Positions 18,121 to 27,300 of a stretch of DNA of 64,000 nt are shown in pieces. Each line of letters opens with the position of its first letter. Position 1 is the first letter of the stretch. The stretch comes from Bin5 sp965207495 (GTDB lineage: Bacteria > Chloroflexota > Anaerolineae > Caldilineales > Caldilineaceae). Made by a program: the position numbers and the translations under genes. The notes beneath the pieces were generated by a model that worked only from the letters and a program-made list of their open reading frames with translations, was not told the DNA's origin and made no database searches. Location: NCBI GenBank assembly GCA_965207495.1, contig OZ242287.1:1984001-2048000 (forward strand). The letters run 5' to 3'.

Positions 18121-18394
18121 TCTTCCTGGCCAGTCCCCTGTGCGCCTCGGCGTTAACTCGGAACCCGACAACTAGCATACGCATTACCGTGGAACGGGGG
18201 ACGGCCAGACTTCACCACGCAGAAAACCCCGGCGCACTGGAAACCAATGGTTTCGGAGTTCTCAATCCAGCCAGGGTGCGTAGAGCTCCTTCGTCGCTGG
18301 ACAGGCTGACGCTTCGGCTGCTTCTCAGTGTGTACGCGCAGGGGAGGCGATCCGAAGATTCGGGGACTTACTCAGCCGCTGCAGCAAATAGACC

Positions 18395-18928
18395 TTGAAG
18401 GGATCTTCTCTTCCCCACCTGACTCCGAAAATCCCCCATCCAGCTAGTTGCCAATGCACTGAATTCGTAACAGTGGAAGATTCTATTGGTAGACCTGGTC
18501 AGTATCGCGTGGAGGTGCAGATATTGGATGCCGTTGTTAGTGCCCTTACTGTTGTGGCACTCTTCACTGTTGTGGCACTCTTCACAGTTTTCCTGTGGAT
18601 AAGAAGAGAAAGGCGCGCGGCTCATCCCCCCTTGCAGGATCGTCCAGGGGAGAATCGCCCGACAGAGGAACGCATAGCTGGAATTACGGGGCAATTATGC
18701 AACAAGCCAGGCCTGTACCGCTCAGTGAAAGATCCCAATCAGAGTGTTACCTTGCATGCGGGAGCAACCTTCCCCCCCGGTGTTGCAAGTGACGGAGTTT
18801 TCGAAAGCGCGGCCTGGGAGCTCACAATGCCCCCGAGTAACTCCACCCACTTGTTCAATTTCCCCCATACTTACGTGAAGGGAATCTGGTCCACTTCCAT
18901 CGTCTCGGAATCTTGCTGTCATAAGTAA
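18395..18928 (+). CDS. Hypothetical membrane-anchored protein with YjzC-like C-terminal motif
   Basis: The frame of 177 codons opens at TTG 18395, but the real start is uncertain; GTG 18509 or 18515 would put the single membrane segment (about residues 46-68) near the terminus. After a basic stop-transfer sequence, the C-terminal part reads GQLCNKPGLYRSV, then FPPG and AAWELT. This is similar in layout to the small YjzC-like module (GQ-C-SG-Y, FPPC, WxL), although its second cysteine is missing here. The membrane segment itself contains a direct 18-base duplication (VVALFT twice). Gene status is only moderately supported. Confidence 0.4.
   Translation: MKGSSLPHLTPKIPHPASCQCTEFVTVEDSIGRPGQYRVEVQILDAVVSALTVVALFTVVALFTVFLWIRRERRAAHPPLQDRPGENRPTEERIAGITGQLCNKPGLYRSVKDPNQSVTLHAGATFPPGVASDGVFESAAWELTMPPSNSTHLFNFPHTYVKGIWSTSIVSESCCHK
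18551..18586 (+). repeat. 18-bp direct duplication
   Basis: Two exact tandem copies of ACTGTTGTGGCACTCTTC, followed by ACAGTT. In the plus-strand frame the duplication lengthens a hydrophobic segment by six residues. Confidence 0.8.
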
Positions 18929-19119
18929 CTGGGCCCTCTTTACTTCCGCAGCACGCCATCCCAATCGGGACAGAATCAAGCCGACTGCGAGACCAAATGC
19001 ACCGTTTCTCGCATGATTCTTGTACTGGAAGACCATGATCTCTGTCGATCGCACATGGTTCCTCCGCGCCACTTCGCGTCCTTCGTGGATCTATCACTCA
19101 TTCCCTGACCCACCCACTC

Positions 19120-19250
19120 TCGCATCCTGAAAATCCACAAAAATCCTGCAAATCCTGATTCAGACAACAAATCAGCCACTCCCCCCATTTCCGATTCCTC
19201 CCGCGACCGCCGTTCACTAAAAACTAAAAACTGACTACTAAGAACTGCCC
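19120..19250 (+). repeat. REP-like element, copy 2
   Basis: A second copy of the element at 14505-14640. It has the same order of modules: CCTGCAAATCCTGATTCAGA, a hairpin with one mismatch (CTGATTC / AAATCAG), a pyrimidine-rich spacer, then ACTAAAAACTAAAAACTGAC. It abuts the dnaE2-like fragment at 19255. Confidence 0.75.
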
Positions 19251-19254
19251 TTCC

Positions 19255-19306
19255 TCAATGCCAGTCATGCGCCCGCGGCATCTTCACCCCACCTGAATCG
19301 CCCGCG
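19255..19306 (-). pseudogene. Remnant of a dnaE2 3' end
   Basis: Read on the minus strand, this stretch ends with the codons for GVKMPRAHDWH and a TGA, identical to the last 11 residues and stop of the dnaE2 gene at 24310. The preceding bases still align with that gene (about to 24362) with one base missing, so the frame is broken. It is a fragment left by duplication or by loss of a second dnaE2 copy. Confidence 0.75.
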
Positions 19307-19587
19307 TATGCGTGCCCAGGCACCGGCACCCGCTCCTGACAACCTCCCACCAACTGCCTTCAAGGAAGTGGCGAATCCAGAATGCCTTCGAACTGACAGT
19401 CGCGTCGTGACGAGCCACTGCTCCTATTGGCTGTAGCGAAACGTGGGCTGTGGATCTGAACAGTGGTGTTGGGTCCGCGAAGTCCTCTAAGGACCTGAAA
19501 TGGCTGCGTCAACCCCGCAACAGAGACGAGAAGAATCCGAATGAACTTGCAAAACTTGCTCAATCCGGTGACCGCCATGGTCGGTCG

Positions 19588-21948
19588 TCACACGCCCTCT
19601 GGCATGTAGTAGCCGATTCTTGGCTCATTGAAGATGTATGTGGGCTTTCTGGCGTCGTCCCCTAGCTTCCTGCGCAACCTCCGGATTATGTTGCGCACCG
19701 GCCCGTAGCCGCCGGTTTTCCCCAGGCCCCAGACCTGCTCCAGCAGGTGCATGTTGGGTAGAACACTGCCTGCGCTGGCTGAAAGGACAACCAGCATCCG
19801 GTACTCGATGTCGGTGAGCCGTATCGGACGCCCGGCAACGGTAACCCTGTTTTGGACGAAATCGATCTGCAGGTCTTCCAGCTGATAGGGTTCGGAAGGC
19901 TCGAACATTGCAGGCACGGCTTGCCTGCGCAGCGCGGCTCTTATCCTGGCTGCCAATTCCGTGGTTGAAAAAGGCTTCACGATGTAGTCCGTTGCGCCCA
20001 TGTCGAACGCTTTGACCACCACTTCGTCCTGACCGTACACCGACAAAAAGATAACCGGAACATCCGCAAACTCGCGGATTTCCCTCATCAGCTCAAGGCC
20101 GTCTCTGCCCGGCAGGACCAGGTCGAGGAGGACCAGATGCGGTTTTTCCTCCTCCATCAGGTCGAAGACATTTTTCGGATCCGCGGTCACAATGGGTTTG
20201 AATCCCTCTCTGGAGAGAGCGTCCCTGACATACCTGAGCGTCTGGGGATCGTCGTCGACGCAGAGGATACGGGGTCCACTTCCCCTCAACCTCTGCTGGC
20301 CACCGGAGGGCCGCGAGACAGCGGTTGCAGCCGCCTCGATCGCCGGTATGGTAAAAGTGAAGTGGCTGCCCAGACCAGTTCCGTCGCTTTCGGCCCAGAT
20401 GCGGCCCCCGTGCGCCTCAACGATTCCCTTGCAGATGGCCAGGCCCAGGCCGGTGTCTCCTATCTGCCCCTTGCCATCAATTCTGGAGAACTTCCTGAAC
20501 AGGTGCGGCAGCCGCTCGGATGGTATTCCCACACCGCTGTCTGAGACTGAGATCGCCACGTGAACGCGGTCCTGCTTCGCCGTTACCTTGATGGCCGACG
20601 ACTGGGGCGAGTGTCTGGACGCGTTGGCCAGCAGGTTGCCCAGAACCTGGACGATGCGCCGCCAGTCAGCCATGACCTGCGGCAGGTGCGGGGAAATGTC
20701 CATCTCCAGGCTGTGCTGCCCCCCTCCGCCCTCGAACCTGTTCCTCGCCTCGTCTACCAAATCCCAGACCTCGGACGGCTTGAGGTCAACAGGCAGTGTG
20801 CCTATATCGATGCGGGCAACATCCAGCAGGTCGGCAATCATGTGTCGCATACTGTCGGACTGATCTCGAATGATGCGGTGAAACTGTGTAATCTCTGCCG
20901 AGTCCAGCTCGGAAGCGGCCTCCAGCAACGTGTCCACCGATCCCCTGATCGCGCTCAGCGGTGTCCTCAGCTCATGGCTCACCATCGCCAGGAACTCGGT
21001 CCGCATCCGCTCCAGCTCCTCCAGTGGCGTCATGTCCTGGAAGATGATGACGAATGACACGACCTCCCCCTCCTCCGAGCGGATGGGCGTGGCATTCAAC
21101 AATGTTGTGATGGAGCGGCCGTCGGGGACCTGCAGCACGATCTCCTCGGCCCGCACCGTCTCCCCGATGCTCAGCAGATACGTCAACGGAAACTCCTGTA
21201 GGGAAACCTCGCGCCCGTCGGCCCGCCGTAGGGTCAGCAGCCTAGCGATCTCCTCCACAGAAGTGTCCGGCCCGTGCAGGCCGCTGACAATCCTTCTCAT
21301 CTCCTGGTTGATGGATACCACGTCCGCGGTCTTGGCGTCGAATACGACGACGCCCACAGGAGCCGTGTTCACCAGGGTCTCCAGGTCGGCCCTCACCCGC
21401 AGCTCGTCACGGTGCCTGCGGGCGTTGGCGATGACCAGCGCCGCCTGGGAAGCGAACATGACCAGGGTCTCCTCGTCCTCAGAAGTGAACTCCCGCCCCT
21501 TCTCGCTGACGTAGATGGCCCCAATGCCCTCTCCCAGATGGCGTATCGGCGCCGCCAGAAAGGGCAGGGGATCGCTCACAGGCATCGGGGGAGAGAGCTC
21601 GGGAAGGCCCAGTTGGCAGTCGTAGATGTGAAAGTCACTCAGACGCAACGGCGCCTCAAGCCTGTTGAGGTGGTCGAAGAAGGTCAGCAGTTCGGGCAAC
21701 TCCTTGAACACCGCGGCATGCTCGGGGGTCAGTCCCGAGAACAGATGGTCCTCCACTTTTCCCGAATCGTCCATAAGGGTGATGACGCCGTAGCGAGCTC
21801 CGGTCAGCGAACAAGCGCTGTCCAATACCTTCTGGAGCACCGACTGGTAGTCCAGCGTTTCGTTGATGCGCAGGCTAGCCTCACTCAGTCTCGAGAGTCG
21901 GTCCCGCAGGATCGCTACCTCACGTTCAAGCTGTTCGGCGCGGTTCAT
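19588..21948 (-). CDS. Fused GAF-PAS-histidine kinase-receiver-winged-helix regulator (copy 2)
   Basis: A 786-residue paralogue of the protein at 14698-17094 with the same domain order: a coiled-coil start, GAF (about 20-175), PAS-like (about 180-300), HisKA with MVSHELRTPL (His325), HATPase with GLGLAICKGIVEAHGG, receiver with CVDDDPQTLRYVRDAL and LLDLVLPGRDG (Asp609), and an OmpR-type winged helix (LTDIEYRMLVVLSASAGSVL, then NIIRRLRRKLGDDA). ATG 21948 is chosen because AGAGG lies just upstream and the N terminus then matches copy 1; the longer frame to 22095 has an atypical extension. The effector domain suggests autonomous transcription control, with unknown targets. Confidence 0.9.
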   Translation of the reverse strand: MNRAEQLEREVAILRDRLSRLSEASLRINETLDYQSVLQKVLDSACSLTGARYGVITLMDDSGKVEDHLFSGLTPEHAAVFKELPELLTFFDHLNRLEAPLRLSDFHIYDCQLGLPELSPPMPVSDPLPFLAAPIRHLGEGIGAIYVSEKGREFTSEDEETLVMFASQAALVIANARRHRDELRVRADLETLVNTAPVGVVVFDAKTADVVSINQEMRRIVSGLHGPDTSVEEIARLLTLRRADGREVSLQEFPLTYLLSIGETVRAEEIVLQVPDGRSITTLLNATPIRSEEGEVVSFVIIFQDMTPLEELERMRTEFLAMVSHELRTPLSAIRGSVDTLLEAASELDSAEITQFHRIIRDQSDSMRHMIADLLDVARIDIGTLPVDLKPSEVWDLVDEARNRFEGGGGQHSLEMDISPHLPQVMADWRRIVQVLGNLLANASRHSPQSSAIKVTAKQDRVHVAISVSDSGVGIPSERLPHLFRKFSRIDGKGQIGDTGLGLAICKGIVEAHGGRIWAESDGTGLGSHFTFTIPAIEAAATAVSRPSGGQQRLRGSGPRILCVDDDPQTLRYVRDALSREGFKPIVTADPKNVFDLMEEEKPHLVLLDLVLPGRDGLELMREIREFADVPVIFLSVYGQDEVVVKAFDMGATDYIVKPFSTTELAARIRAALRRQAVPAMFEPSEPYQLEDLQIDFVQNRVTVAGRPIRLTDIEYRMLVVLSASAGSVLPNMHLLEQVWGLGKTGGYGPVRNIIRRLRRKLGDDARKPTYIFNEPRIGYYMPEGV

Positions 21949-22145
21949 ATTCTCAACCTCTTCTAAGCGTGGCGCCCCGCGAGCCCACGCGGCCCGCAAC
22001 GGCTGAAACTGTGACAAGTTGGGGAGCCGGTTCGAAAAATTGCAGAAGGAACGTGAAATTACACATGAAAACAGAGAGAATTGGCACAATTTCACTGCAA
22101 ATTACACACTGATCGAGTATACTATATTGCAACCCGATATCAAAC

Positions 22146-23327
22146 GTGGGAAAGACGGCATTTGATCTGAAACTGTCAGGCACCATTACCCACTACCTGG
22201 TGCTACGGCACAACGGCGACGTCGATCCGAACGGTGAATTCACCACGATCGCGACCGGCACAGGCTCATCGGCGACGAGCCACACTGACGGCAGTGTGGA
22301 GCCGGAGAAGTATTACACTCATCACGTCATCGCTGTCAACGCGCACGGCGCCAGCGCACCGTCGGCGTCTGTCCTGGCGGAGACGCCGCCTTATGCCACA
22401 CCCGGCACAGCGGAACTGGCTCCCTCCAATCTGGGCCTCCCGCTGGTCCAAAACGGGGGCGTCATCCTCAACTGGGACGCGCCGGCCGTGGTTGCTGCGT
22501 CAGTCACCGGCTACCAGATCCTGCCCGCCCTGGGCGAATCGGAGCTGACTGCGCTGGTGACCGACACGGCCAGCATCACAACCGTCTACCCCGGTACGAC
22601 CGCCGGCGCAGCGGATGAAGTGTACAGTTTCCAGATTTAGGCGATACGGAGCGAGGAGAAGAGCCAGGGCTCCAACACGGCGCACGGAGACTTCGGTCTT
22701 GCACGCCAGCAAATTCAATTGGTCGATGTCCAGGGAGGGACAGCTGTTTTCCAGGATCAGAAAATGGCAGTCGAACTCATCTCAAACCTGCACGACCGTC
22801 CTGGAAGTTCAGAGACCCTCGAACCTCCCAACAGGAGGCTCGGCCAGCCGTTCAATGCAGGCAGTAGAGAGATTGAATACGATCTCCATTCAATCGGTGT
22901 CTGCGTGACAGCAGTTTCGGGTGGACCCCTATCCACGCACTTGACGGCAACGCTGCATAGTGCCATGCCCCACTTCATTACGAGTCAGGAGATACCCGCG
23001 GACGTGCTTTGCAAAGTGTCACTTGAAGACGATGGGACGGTCCGGGAAGCCTTGCAGAACCGTGTGTTCGAGTTTGTAGCGCCAAACGAAGGCGGCGACG
23101 ATGACTGCCCTGCTCTGGAAAAGTACACCGGCTACCTGTCCGTCCTGTCGCCCCCGGCAGACGCAGGCAATACGTTTACGTTGAGTATCGCGCGTGTCGG
23201 TACCGACGAGGACGAGCTCGAACCCGATTACGGCTGGACCATTACCGACCATCGCGTCTACCGTCAGCACGGCAGAAATTCTTGGAATGTGACTTCTGGG
23301 GGCGCACTCGCAATTCGGGTCTTTTGA
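22146..23327 (+). pseudogene. FN3/anchor-type surface protein gene, 5'-truncated and split by an amber codon
   Basis: One reading frame runs from 22113 to 23327, interrupted only by TAG 22638-22640. The first part holds two FN3 domains (THYLVLRHNGD to VIAVNAHGASAPS; then NLGLPLVQNGGVILNWDAP to VYSFQI). After the TAG the same frame goes on with AIRSEEKSQGSNTAHGD, exactly what follows in FN3 domains, so the stop replaces a CAG by one base change. The second part (LGQPFNAGS, YDLHSIGVCV, FEFVAPN, YGWTITDHRVYR, WNVTSGGALAIRVF) resembles the anchor-type domain found after FN3 repeats in very large bacterial surface proteins. The first FN3 lacks its N-terminal strands and there is no signal peptide, so the 5' part is also lost. 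Confidence 0.8.
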
Positions 23328-23773
23328 ACGCCGATTGAATCCTAACCACTGACCAATGACCTCCGCAGTTCCACCCCCTACTCGACAGTGGGCGCATCAG
23401 AAATTCTTGGAATGTGACTTCCGGGGGCGCACTTGCAAATCGGGTCTTTTGAACGCCGATTGAACGCTAACCACTGACCAGTGACCTCCGCAGTTCCACC
23501 CCCTACTCGACAGTGGGCGCATCAGAAATTCTTGGAATGTGACTTCCGGGGGCGCACTTGCAATTCGGGTCTTTTGAACGCCGATTGAACCCTAACCACT
23601 GACCAACGACCTCCGCTGTTCCACCCCCTACTCGACAGTGCGCGCATCAGAAATTCTTGGAATGTGACTTCCGGGGGCGCACTTGCAAATCGGGTCTTTT
23701 GAACGCCGATTGAACGCTAACCACTGACCAATGACCTCCGCAGTTCTACCCCCTACTCGACAGTGCGCGCATC
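23274..23773 (+). repeat. Four tandem copies of a 125-bp unit
   Basis: Units begin at 23274, 23399, 23524 and 23649 (start AGAAATTCTTGGAATGTGAC) and are nearly identical. The first unit includes the last 54 bases of the FN3 frame, and the last unit includes the 3' end of the minus-strand gene at 23746. So each unit carries the 3' ends of two convergent genes plus the spacer between them, including a short CACTGACC stretch. Confidence 0.95.
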
Positions 23774-24129
23774 AGTCCATTCATCATTCTGTTAATCTCC
23801 GCGCAGTCCTCCAACAAGCTCTCGCTGGTCTCGCTTCTGGTCATTCCCAGTCTTTCGGACAATGCCACAAAAGTTTCTATCTCGGCCAAAGAACCTCGCG
23901 CGATACCAAGCATCTGAATAAACTCCTTGGTTGAACGCCTTGCCTGCCCTTCCGCAATGTTCGCCGGCACCGAGGCCGCCGCCCGTCGCATCTGGGAGAC
24001 AATTCCATACTTCTCCTCCGAAGGAAATGTCCTCGTGAGCTCGTAAGTCCGAACCGCCAAGTCCATTGACTTCTGCCAAACCTTCAAATCCCTGTAAGAC
24101 CTTATACGTTTCGTCTGAGCCTCTGCCAT
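23746..24129 (-). CDS. Four-helix-bundle protein (S23/avd-like)
   Basis: A 127-residue all-helical protein of the four-helix-bundle family first seen as an insertion in 23S rRNA genes and related to the Avd accessory proteins. Typical marks are RSYRDLKVWQKSMDLAVRTY at the start, SQMRRAAASVPANIAEG in the second helix, and EFIQMLGIARGSLAEIET in the third. It forms pentameric barrels in known members, with unclear function. ATG 24129 has AGGAGG upstream. The frame is open further upstream only because the heptamer array translates as a VSGQWS repeat; that extension is not real. The stop (TAG at 23746) is created by a single base difference in the last copy of the 125-bp repeat. Confidence 0.9.
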   Translation of the reverse strand: MAEAQTKRIRSYRDLKVWQKSMDLAVRTYELTRTFPSEEKYGIVSQMRRAAASVPANIAEGQARRSTKEFIQMLGIARGSLAEIETFVALSERLGMTRSETSESLLEDCAEINRMMNGLMRALSSRG

Positions 24130-24182
24130 AAAAACACCCGCCTCCTGATTCCCTTCGGTTCTAGCAACTAACAACTGACCAC

Positions 24183-24306
24183 CCACCACTGCAGTTCTGA
24201 CCACTGACCACTGCAGTTCTGACCACTGACCACTGACCACTGACCACTGACCACTGACCACTGACCACTGACCACTGACCACTGACCACTGACCACTGAC
24301 CACTGC
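24183..24306 (+). repeat. CACTGAC heptamer array with CTGCAGTT interruptions
   Basis: About a dozen perfect heptamers from 24219 to 24305, preceded by two shorter groups separated by CACTGCAGTTCTGAC. It fills the space between the four-helix-bundle gene and the 3' end of dnaE2. Confidence 0.95.
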
Positions 24307-24309
24307 CCT

Positions 24310-27300
24310 TCAATGCCAATCATGCGCCCGCGGCATCTTCACCCCCACCCGTATCGCCCGCAACGAAGTAACGATCACATTCGTCGTCCCATCCCACTTC
24401 GAGACCGTCCCTCTCACCTCGATCACCTGGCTGTCCAGCTCCCGGCTATAACGCGCAAACACATCCCCCCACAGAATGACCTGCACATCGCCGAACTCAT
24501 CCTCGATCGTCACAAACACCGTCCCGTCCCGCCCGCGCGGATGCTGCCTCGCCACCGGCCACCCCGCCACCGTCACCGCCGCCCCCTCATCCTGTCTCTC
24601 CACATCCACCGACGCCAGAACATGCCCCGCCAGCGTCGGCCGCACAAATTCCATCAAATGCCCCTTCGGATAGATCTCCAGCACCTGGTACTCCCCGATC
24701 ATCTGCTCGCGCGCATCAAAATCCGTCAACGCCGCCGCGCTCCCCGTCCGCGCCAGCGACAGCGCACCCTGCCCGTTCCCCGTAGACCGCACCGTCAGCC
24801 CCGCATCCCACAGCGCCTCCCGCCGGTTGCTCGCGATCCCGTCAAACGCCCCCGCCATCGCCAGCGACAGCACCGCCTGGTCCGTCATCCCCGTCCGCCG
24901 CACCACGTCGCTCGTGCTCATATACGCCCCGTTCCGCCCTCTCTCCTCCACAACCCGCCTCGCCCACGCCTCCCCCACATCCTTCGTGAACACCAGCCCC
25001 ATCCGCACAGCCCCCTCCTCCGGCGTGCACCGCACCTCGCTCCGGTTCACGCACGGATTGCGAAACGGGATCCCGAACCGCCGCGCATCCTGCTTCAGCG
25101 TCTCCAGCGGGTAAAAGCCCATCGGCTGGTTATTCATCAGCGTCACAAAAAACTCCAGCGGGTAATAGCACTTCAGCCACGCCGCCTGGAAAGCCGTGAT
25201 CGCAAACGCATGCGAATGGCTTTCCGGGAACATGTAATGCCCGTTGATCTTCGCAAAAATCGTGCGCGCCGTCTCCTCCGCAACACCCCGTCCGCGCGCC
25301 CCCTCCCGAAACTGCTCCCAATGCAGCGCGATCAGATGCTCGTTGTTCGACCTCGCAAACGCCCGCCGGATCTCATCCGCCTGCGCCGCCGTCAACCCCG
25401 CCACATCCGTGATCAGCTGCACCACCTGCTCCTGCCACACGATCACCCCGTACCCCCGCGCCAGCGCCCGCTCCTCCAGCGGATGATCATACTCCCACTC
25501 CGCCCCGTGCCGGTACCTCTCCACAAACTGCGACACCGCGCTCCCCTGCACCCCCACCCCCGGCCGGATCAGCGCCACCTGGTACGCCAGGTCCAGCAGA
25601 TTGCGCGAAAGCAGACGCTGCCCCATCTTCAGCTGCGCCGGCGACTGCAGCAGAAAGATCCCCTTCGACAGCCCCGCATTGATCATGTCGTACACCTTCT
25701 CGTCCTCCGGATCGATCCGGCTCAAGTCCGGCCGCCTCCCCTCCCGCGCCTCCACCAGATCCAGCGCCTCCTGCAGCTGGTCCAGCACCGGCAGCGACAG
25801 AATATCGATCTTCGCAAAACCCGCGTCCGCCACACTGTCCTTGTCCCAGTCCATGATGAACCGGCCCTCCATCGCCCCCGCCCGCACCGGCACCATCTCC
25901 GGAATCGGCGAGCTGCTCAGGATCATCCCCCCCACATGCTGGCTCAGCAGCTTCGGCGCCCCCATCAGCTGCGGCCCCAGCTCGATCAGCTCCCGCCACC
26001 CGCACGCATTCACCCGCTGGCTGAACGCCGGCAGCTGCTCCATCTCCTCCCGCAAGCGCCCCGCATCATGCGACCGCATCTGCTTCGAAAGCAGCCGCAG
26101 CTCCTCCTGCGGCAGCCCCAGCGCCTTGCCCAGATCCTGCAGCACCCCCTTGATCTTGTACGTCGCGATCGCACCCGCCAGCACCGCATATTCCGGCCCG
26201 AACCGCTCGTGCACCCGCTCGATCAGCTCATCCCGCAGCGCCCGCGGAAAATCGAGGTCGATGTCCGGCAGCACCGTCATATCCGCCGACAGAAACCGCT
26301 CCAGCGTCAGATTCCACTTCAGCGGGTCCACATGGCTGATCCCGATCAGATACCCCACCAGCAGCGCCACCGACGACCCCCGCCCGCGCCCCGGCGGCTC
26401 CCGCCCCGCCAACTCGGCAGGCCTTCCTCTCTCCTCCATGATCTCCTGCGCGATCATCACAATCTCCCGGTACAGCAGCAGAAAACCCGCCAGCCCGTGC
26501 CGCCCGATCAGACTGAACTCCTCCTCCAGCCGCGCCGTGATCTGCCGCGTCACCGCGCCGTAGCGCCGCACCGCCGCCTCGTAGCACAGCTCCCGCAGAT
26601 ACCCCTCCGCCGTATACCCCTCCGGCAGCGCCGGCTTCGGCAGCGTATACCCCAGGTCCGTGCCCAAATCGAACGCGCACCGCTCCGCAATCTCCACCGT
26701 GTTCTCCACCGCCTCCGGAAACTCAGCAAAAAGACCCGCCATCTCCTCCGCCGGCTTCAGATAAAGATGCCCGTTCGGCCGCAGATGCGGCAGCGCCTGG
26801 TCGACCGTCGTGTTCAGCCGGATCGCCACCAGCGCATTCTGCAGCCTGTACCGCTCCGCCGCGTGATAATGCACGTCATTGCTCACCACCAGCCGCACGC
26901 CCGCCTCCTCCGCCACCCCCGCCAGCCTGCGGTTCCGCACCGTGTCCCCCTCCAGAAAATTCTGCTGCAGCGCCGCGTACACCGAATCAGGGCCGTACCA
27001 CCCCGCATAATCCCGCAACAGCGCCGCCGCCTCCTGCCGCCGCCCCGCCAGCGCCAGCCGCGCCACACAGCTGTCATGCCCCCCCGTCAGCAGCACCGTG
27101 CCCTCCGCATGCTCCGCCAGATGCCTCGGATCCAGCCGCGGCTCCCTGCGGTCCACCTCGTTCGCCAGCGTAAACAGACGCGAAATATTCGAATACCCCG
27201 CCCGCGTCTTCGCCAGCAGCGTCACCCGCGACCCGTCCGTCAGCGTCAACGTCCCGCCGCTGATCGCCCGCATCCCCAAACTGTTCGCCAGCCGCGCAAA

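Noticed and set aside
23274..23773. Possible CRISPR array (regular 125-bp period)
   Set aside because: Units are nearly identical over the full length, with no unique spacers, and they include gene ends. No cas gene is present.
24130..24303. N-terminal extension of the four-helix-bundle protein made of repeated VSGQWS
   Set aside because: It is the translated heptamer array. A good AGGAGG lies just before ATG 24129, where the conserved domain begins.
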